From: Bryum argenteum | Lineage: Eukaryota; Streptophyta; Bryopsida; Bryales; Bryaceae | Assembly (NCBI GenBank): GCA_037043015.1 | Contig: CM073323.1 | Location: forward strand, 24,084,758-24,148,757 | Direction: 5' to 3' | Length of the DNA stretch: 64,000 nucleotides | Shown here: piece by piece, positions 58,606 through 64,000 of the stretch | How the letters are laid out: the number at the start of each line of letters is the position of its first letter | Numbering within the stretch: the stretch's first letter is position 1 | The notes under the pieces: model-generated | Seen by the model: the letters and a program-made list of their open reading frames with translations, nothing else | What the model was told of the DNA's origin: nothing | Databases searched by the model: none | Program-made: the position numbers and the translations under genes

Positions 58606-61600
58606 TCAAAATTTTAATAATGTCATGTCCCCATGTCTTTTTTTTTTTTTTGTATTTTTTGTAGTTTTCGATTTGGTGTGTTTCACGTTGACATTCCAAA
58701 AAGAGATCATTATTTAGTGCATGGTTTGAGGATCAAGGGATTTTTTGGGAGAGAAAAAGCACCCGGCCACCCACCATTAAAAACCGGGTTGCAATGGGCG
58801 CATGAGATTCTTTCATCTCCCCGCAGCAAATGAGGTGGCCTAGCAAGCCGCCTTGCTCTTCGCGTTTGCAGGGCCCAGGCAGCGGAAACGATAACGGACG
58901 CTCTAATCTCAGATTTCGATGAGCTTGTCGCAGCGGGAGGAAGTCGAACCTCCTCGTGTGGTGACATCTGTGATTCTAGAGTATGAACGGTACAAGTCAG
59001 ACATGCAATTGCAGGTCAGCATAATGAGGCAGTGTGTTTCATGTGACGAGCGACGATTTAGCCGTCGCGGATACATGGATCACCTCAGTACATGAACCTT
59101 ACTTGAGTGGTAACCTCAATCATACAGCTCAGAAGAAGCTGTGTACCATATTTTACCACGCTGGCCAGACGGTCTTAACTGAGGGATCTATCATCGTTTC
59201 ACTAACAGCATACGATGCTTCAATACGAAAATGGCAGTAACTAAAGAGATGTATGAGAAATTTTCGAGTGCATGGTGTAGGGTAATATCTTTCATTCACG
59301 CATTCTGAAGTGCACGTGAATGAATGAAGCACGTGAATGAATTAAGAGTGGAACCAACTAATACTCAACCTGGCTCCATGTAAAAATGGCATATCCATTT
59401 TCAGCATTCTGGAAAACTGCGGGTAAGTTTGAAAGTTAGGTCAAGATGATAAGCTTTCAAGAAGTTACTCACGGTTTCATGCTTCGGGAGCTTTCACTTT
59501 TAGAAGCACATTTCGATTCTGCTAGTCTTATCAGTCGTATCAGGGTTCGGGAAAAACCGACGGTTAGTTCATTATCGGCCGATGAATTTAGCACATTGGC
59601 CCGTCCATTCATTCATGTAACCACCGTCTAAATACGGATGAAAATTACAAATAAGTTTCTAATCTCAGTATAAAATAAGGCAACTGCCGGAAGAAATCTG
59701 TGAAAAACCGACTGGGTGGGGGATTGCCGGTCATTAGCCAGTAAAAGTCAAAGAACTTCCCGAATCTTGAATCGTACCGTTCACTTGACATTTCTCAATC
59801 TTAAAACATTTAAAATAAAGTGCTGAAGTTGACATTTGATTGAATCGATGGTACATGGAGGCACATGCACGGTGTCCAAAACTGGTCCTCAGCAGATTAA
59901 TTCATTGACTCTTTTATTTATTTTTTAAATTATAATAAAATGATCCAAAAGTGGTCCTCAGTTCCCGCCGTCTCGGGCTTACAGCAGCCATAGCATGTCG
60001 AGAGAGCTGGTGTGGTGACATTTGTGACGCTAGCATAGGGAGCTTCGAGGGTATGTCATCATATGTGAGCTCCAAAAACGGTCGGTACAACACACGATAA
60101 ATGATTCTAAATCGAATCTACGGTCGTTTCTGAATTGGACCTGGGGTCATGACTAAGTCCGAAAATAAAAACTAAATATGGATACGGGGACATGACAAGC
60201 GTATGGGAACATGACTGACCCCAAAAACAAAAGGTCATACGGCTGTACCTCTCCCTCTACAGCCAAGGGCCCAGAGGTGTGATTCAGTCGCCTGTAAAAT
60301 TTTCTCTGTAATTTATTTCTGCCACTGACGGAGAAAAAATGAAGTTTACTCCAAAAAATACAACTGTAAGGACATGGGAACTCACATGAAATTTTTATCT
60401 TCGTTGGAATCTCACGGAACCGGGGACATGACATCCATAGGATGCAGGTGATGTCCATTTACTGGCGTGGTTGCTGGGGTCCTTCTTCCACATTCAACAG
60501 ATTGGGTACAATCTGAGTAGCAATTCAGCGTGATTCACGACCTTACCTATCTCAGAATGAACCTTGAGTTTACATTTCAGGAATTTTTGGAAAGAGTAAA
60601 AGAAAACCTCACGTGTCTTATCTTCTTTAAAATTGTCTTCCTGAAACTGTGTAGCATAAACAAAGGAGAATTCTCCTAGAGGAGAACGCATGGGTAAAAT
60701 ACATATAGGGTCAAATAAAGGTATGCAAAAAGGGGTCCAAAGAAATCATCATTTTATTTTACTTCATCTCAGTTGACACATAGCCACCGTGAACTGCACA
60801 GCAAATGTTCCTTTTGTCTTGATTGCTTGCCAAAAAAAAACAAGCTCCATAATTATGCGTATTCTCCCACCCATGGAATAGATGATTCCATCCCACTCTG
60901 CACATCTTTTGCGATCATTCTCATGACTGAGACTATATTCACCCGTGCGATCCCATTTATGACGATTGTCCTTGGCTTCAGTACATTAACCTGATATCAT
61001 AACAGACTACAGATTGCATCGTCATCGAGCTAATCATGATCCAACCAAAAATGAGAAAGTGTCAGCCTCACCAAACCGACTAACACTCTGAAACTCGTCA
61101 CGGATGAGAATTGAGTAATCAATTTGTTTCAAAAAAAAAAAAAAAAAACTGGTCACGGATGAGAGTTTTACATTATCCATCACTCGTAACTCGTAACCCA
61201 CTCACTAACAGTAGAAGCCATTGAGTAGCGCCCGCGACCTTTCTGGGTGCGAACGATTTCTTCCTCGATTGTGCATCAACCGAAACCCAAACAATCCACA
61301 AACTGCAGGTAGACAATCTTTCTGTACCAGAATTTTCATTTCGGGTAGGATACATATACAACATTCTTACCTCCTGGAGATCATGTCTAACAACAGTTGA
61401 CCGCTGCTTGATCACATCCTGGTTGTTGCATCCCAAGTTAATCCGTGTAGAACCCGTGTTCCAAGGTAATCAAGCACACTTGTTTCAATTGCATTGCACC
61501 GTCGATTCCCGTTCCGATTCATGAAAAGCCACAGAATCTTGGCAGGAATTGTGACCCCTCCGAGGCGCGCCCTACTCATACATTGCCAGTCTGTTCATTT

Positions 61601-61812
61601 CTTAGAGTCGGCCACCACATTGACTAGTTACAGATGGGTTCCCACAACTTGCTGATCGATCAATTGTTTATCGTGCCCATGCACCCATTGATTCATGGAT
61701 CGATGGACACGACATCTTCCGCTTATTGTTCCTGCGAGTAGCGAGTAGCAACGTGAGAGCTCCTCTGCGTCCGTGACGATTTCTAAACAGGCAGAATAGT
61801 TGCTCCAGCGAG
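58606..61812. repeat. Left part of segmental duplication block C
   Basis: Right-hand copy of block B. It starts with the T-rich sequence matching 45870-46016, then jumps to sequence matching 49340 onward, i.e. without the CACTA element. It continues to the promoter of copy 5. An A-run lies at 61130-61148. No gene is called within it. Confidence 0.7.
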
Positions 61813-61947
61813 TATAAAGCCACTCAGCTGCATCCCTCAGCTCGATTCATCTTCTCACTCGCTCTCCCGCTTCCTGCTTGCACCACTCTTCTCAGCTCGA
61901 TCAGTCTTCGATCAGTCTTCGATCAGTCTGCAAAGCGCTCCTGAGTC

Positions 61948-62424
61948 ATGGCGGCTTCGATGAGAACTCTGGCTCTGCTGGGTCTGGTGATGGCCGCGTT
62001 CTGCGTGGCTGCGGAGGCCACAGCCGTCCAGGGCTCCCGGAAGCTGGACTTGGGTGTGGGCCTGAAAGTGAAGCTGGCTGTCAAGGTCAACCTCAATCTA
62101 TGCTACCACGACATCAGGGTGTATGTTGGGCTCGGTGCCACGGGCCAGCTGTGCCCTGCCAAGACGATCACAGTGCTGAAGCCCGTGACAACGACATTGG
62201 TGGTGGCCAACTTGGTGTACGTGGACCTGGAGATCCTCGGAGTGAAGGTGGCCAAGGTACGCGTGGTGATCGACTTGACGAAGGCGACGCTGATCGGCGA
62301 CGTGTACCAGATCGTGCTGGATTGCGTGGAAGATGTGAAGACGAAGCAGCTGACGGTGCTGTTCTTGGGCGGGAAACTGACGGTCCTGGATCTGGTGAAG
62401 CTGGGCGTCGTCGTGATCGTCTAA
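61948..62424 (+). CDS. Secreted valine-rich protein, copy 5
   Basis: 158 residues, differing from copies 3 and 4 by one change near the C-terminus (FLGGKL instead of FLGVKL). TATAAA at 61813-61818 with a five-base insertion just after it (GCCACTCAGCTGC). Three leader repeats; AATAAA at 62715-62720. Shares the 3' extra segment with copy 4. Signal peptide and cysteines intact, so it is probably functional. Confidence 0.9.
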   Translation: MAASMRTLALLGLVMAAFCVAAEATAVQGSRKLDLGVGLKVKLAVKVNLNLCYHDIRVYVGLGATGQLCPAKTITVLKPVTTTLVVANLVYVDLEILGVKVAKVRVVIDLTKATLIGDVYQIVLDCVEDVKTKQLTVLFLGGKLTVLDLVKLGVVVIV

Positions 62425-62720
62425 ATGTGCATGGTGCAGAGTGTTAGATACAGAGTGTCTAGTTGATCGTTCTGATGCCACTCTTGCTACACTTGAGTGC
62501 AAGTACATTGAGGTGGCTGGCGGATGTGTTGGCAGTGTCGGTAGCTAGATTGTGTGTGTGTTTGTGGAAGTCTGAGGGGGGTTGAATGGGAGGACTGCAT
62601 GTAAATTGCATTGGCATGCTACGTTGCAATGGTAGTCCTCTTTATGTAGATTGTAAAGGCAGTCCATGTAGTACAGATTGAGGTGTCTGTAAATGCACGA
62701 ATCTGTATAACATCAATAAA

Positions 62721-64000
62721 ACAGTTGAGGTTGTGTACACTGTTCAAATGATGGTGATGAGCTATCTTCATTAATCTGTTTGCTTTTTGGTACGTGTCTG
62801 TTGAGAATCCTCCTCTTGAAGTGACACGACATTTTATGTTCGAGTCATGACTATCTCACTCGGCTTAATCGTTGAGGTGGTGGTATGAGTAGGGTGGATT
62901 CAAGGCGATAATCTAATGTGGAGTATCGAAACGTAACGCTGAGAATCTCTTCCAATCTCATGACATTTATTAAAGTGGAACATTCTCAGAATATTTCATA
63001 TTGCAATATAATCGTTGATAGCTGCACAGCAGCACAGGGGATGTTGAAAGTGTAATATCCCTCTTCTCGTGAGAATCAAAATATATAGAAGCAAGTCCTG
63101 AGTCGAAACTATTGTTAGTAATTGATGTAACATCGCCAGCAATCAGGGACTCATAGGGCTGGGAAAGGTTGGGCATACCCAACACAGGCAACATGTATTT
63201 GGTGAGATAGATTCTAGCAAATGGGTGCAACAGAGCATTGGTTGTGTGGCACGCTCCTTTCCCCATGAATATCTCCGCAGTGACTAAACAACGCACGAGT
63301 ATAGGAGTCCTTATGCATCATCGTCGCAAATTTTCATGAAGCTCTCTTTATTTCATCGTTGTTGAAGTCGCTTGAAGACATCAAATGTCATGCTGTGCGA
63401 AACCAAAGTGCGCCGTTTGTAGTCGTGGTGCGGGAGCCGGCCGGATCCAGGCAGTCACAATACTCTGCCATTGATTGGAATCACTGTGGAGCATTCTTCT
63501 ATACCCGACAAAACCCTAACATAGACTTCAGTCACTTTTGTGAAAGGTCATCATTATGGTAATTATGAGCAGCCAGGTGGTACCAGTCGTTGAGCAGGAA
63601 CATGGTCATGCTCGCCTCATGTGCTTGAGTAAGTGATGACCAGGAAAAGAAACCCTAATCAGGACGGCCTCCAATATTTTGACAGCCCAGAATGAGGATT
63701 TCTTTGGGATGAAATGAGCCTTAACAGTTGGCATTGGGTCTTGCTGGATACTGCCTTGATAATTGATGTAACAATGTCAGCCAAGCAGAAGGGTGCAGTT
63801 GAGCAGTGGTTGTGTGGCATGAGCCTTTCGCCTTGATTATTTCCGCACTCACCATACTGGTAGAATGTGTTACTGGTAACCTCTAGCAATGAGCGGTGAT
63901 TTCAAGGAAAATAGGATTTGGGAGGTCTTTTTTGAGGCCTTGCTTGAGGCTACTAGTCAAGTCTGCATGGTAGCGTACCACCACCTTCATTAGGACTTAC
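62721..64000. other. Right flank of the inverted duplication and intergenic sequence
   Basis: To ~63240 this is the outer part of the inverted arm. Blocks at 63119-63290 and 63757-63870 resemble each other (ATTGATGTAACA, GGTTGTGTGGCA, TCCGCA.TGAC/CTCAC), indicating an older tandem duplication. No gene called. Confidence 0.45.

Overview
This is nuclear DNA from a plant, probably of bryophyte grade (a liverwort or a relative); I cannot fix the species. The evidence is GT..AG introns of about 60-290 bases, a plant-type interstitial telomere repeat (AAACCCT units near 2105), a SUVR-type histone methyltransferase, CACTA and Mutator-like transposon remains, and many duplicated intronless genes with TATA boxes and AATAAA signals. 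Gene density is low and transposon content is high.

Layout. 1-8.2 kb: AT-rich transposon-derived DNA with a ~500 bp direct repeat, three blocks rich in GACCGG-like sequence, and two decayed convergent genes. One carries a CxxC motif; the other is a protein-kinase-like pseudogene. Each has its own GC-rich block plus TATA box. 8.2-11.9 kb: a long Mutator-like transposase ORF (minus) diverging from a two-exon basic/acidic protein gene (plus). 12.6-24.5 kb: an array of diverged ~391 bp repeats, each carrying a perfect or near-perfect GTTTCGT..ACGAAAC palindrome. The array is interrupted by two insertions with TG..CA ends and 5 bp target duplications (15042-19987 and 21731-23023). 24.65-29.1 kb: a ten-exon gene joining a ParB-like domain to a beta-class DNA amino-methyltransferase-like domain, which is the most unusual gene here. 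29.1-36.3 kb: a SINE-like fragment and a multi-exon SUVR-type SET methyltransferase gene (minus) whose likely first exon carries an in-frame TAA. 36-64 kb: five copies of a small secreted valine-rich protein gene (39.1, 44.5, 52.1, 57.7 inverted, 61.9 kb), a related cysteine-rich secreted protein (54.5 kb), large direct and inverted duplications, a 3.1 kb CACTA element, a piggyBac-like MITE and another MITE.

How the parts may relate. The ParB/methyltransferase gene starts about 0.7 kb from an array of 17 ParB-site-like palindromes and lies tail to tail with a histone H3 methyltransferase gene. This suggests a chromatin or DNA-modification locus, but any functional link is inference. The secreted-protein cluster appears to have grown by recent segmental and inverted duplication, because its promoters, coding sequences and 3' ends are nearly identical in four of five copies.
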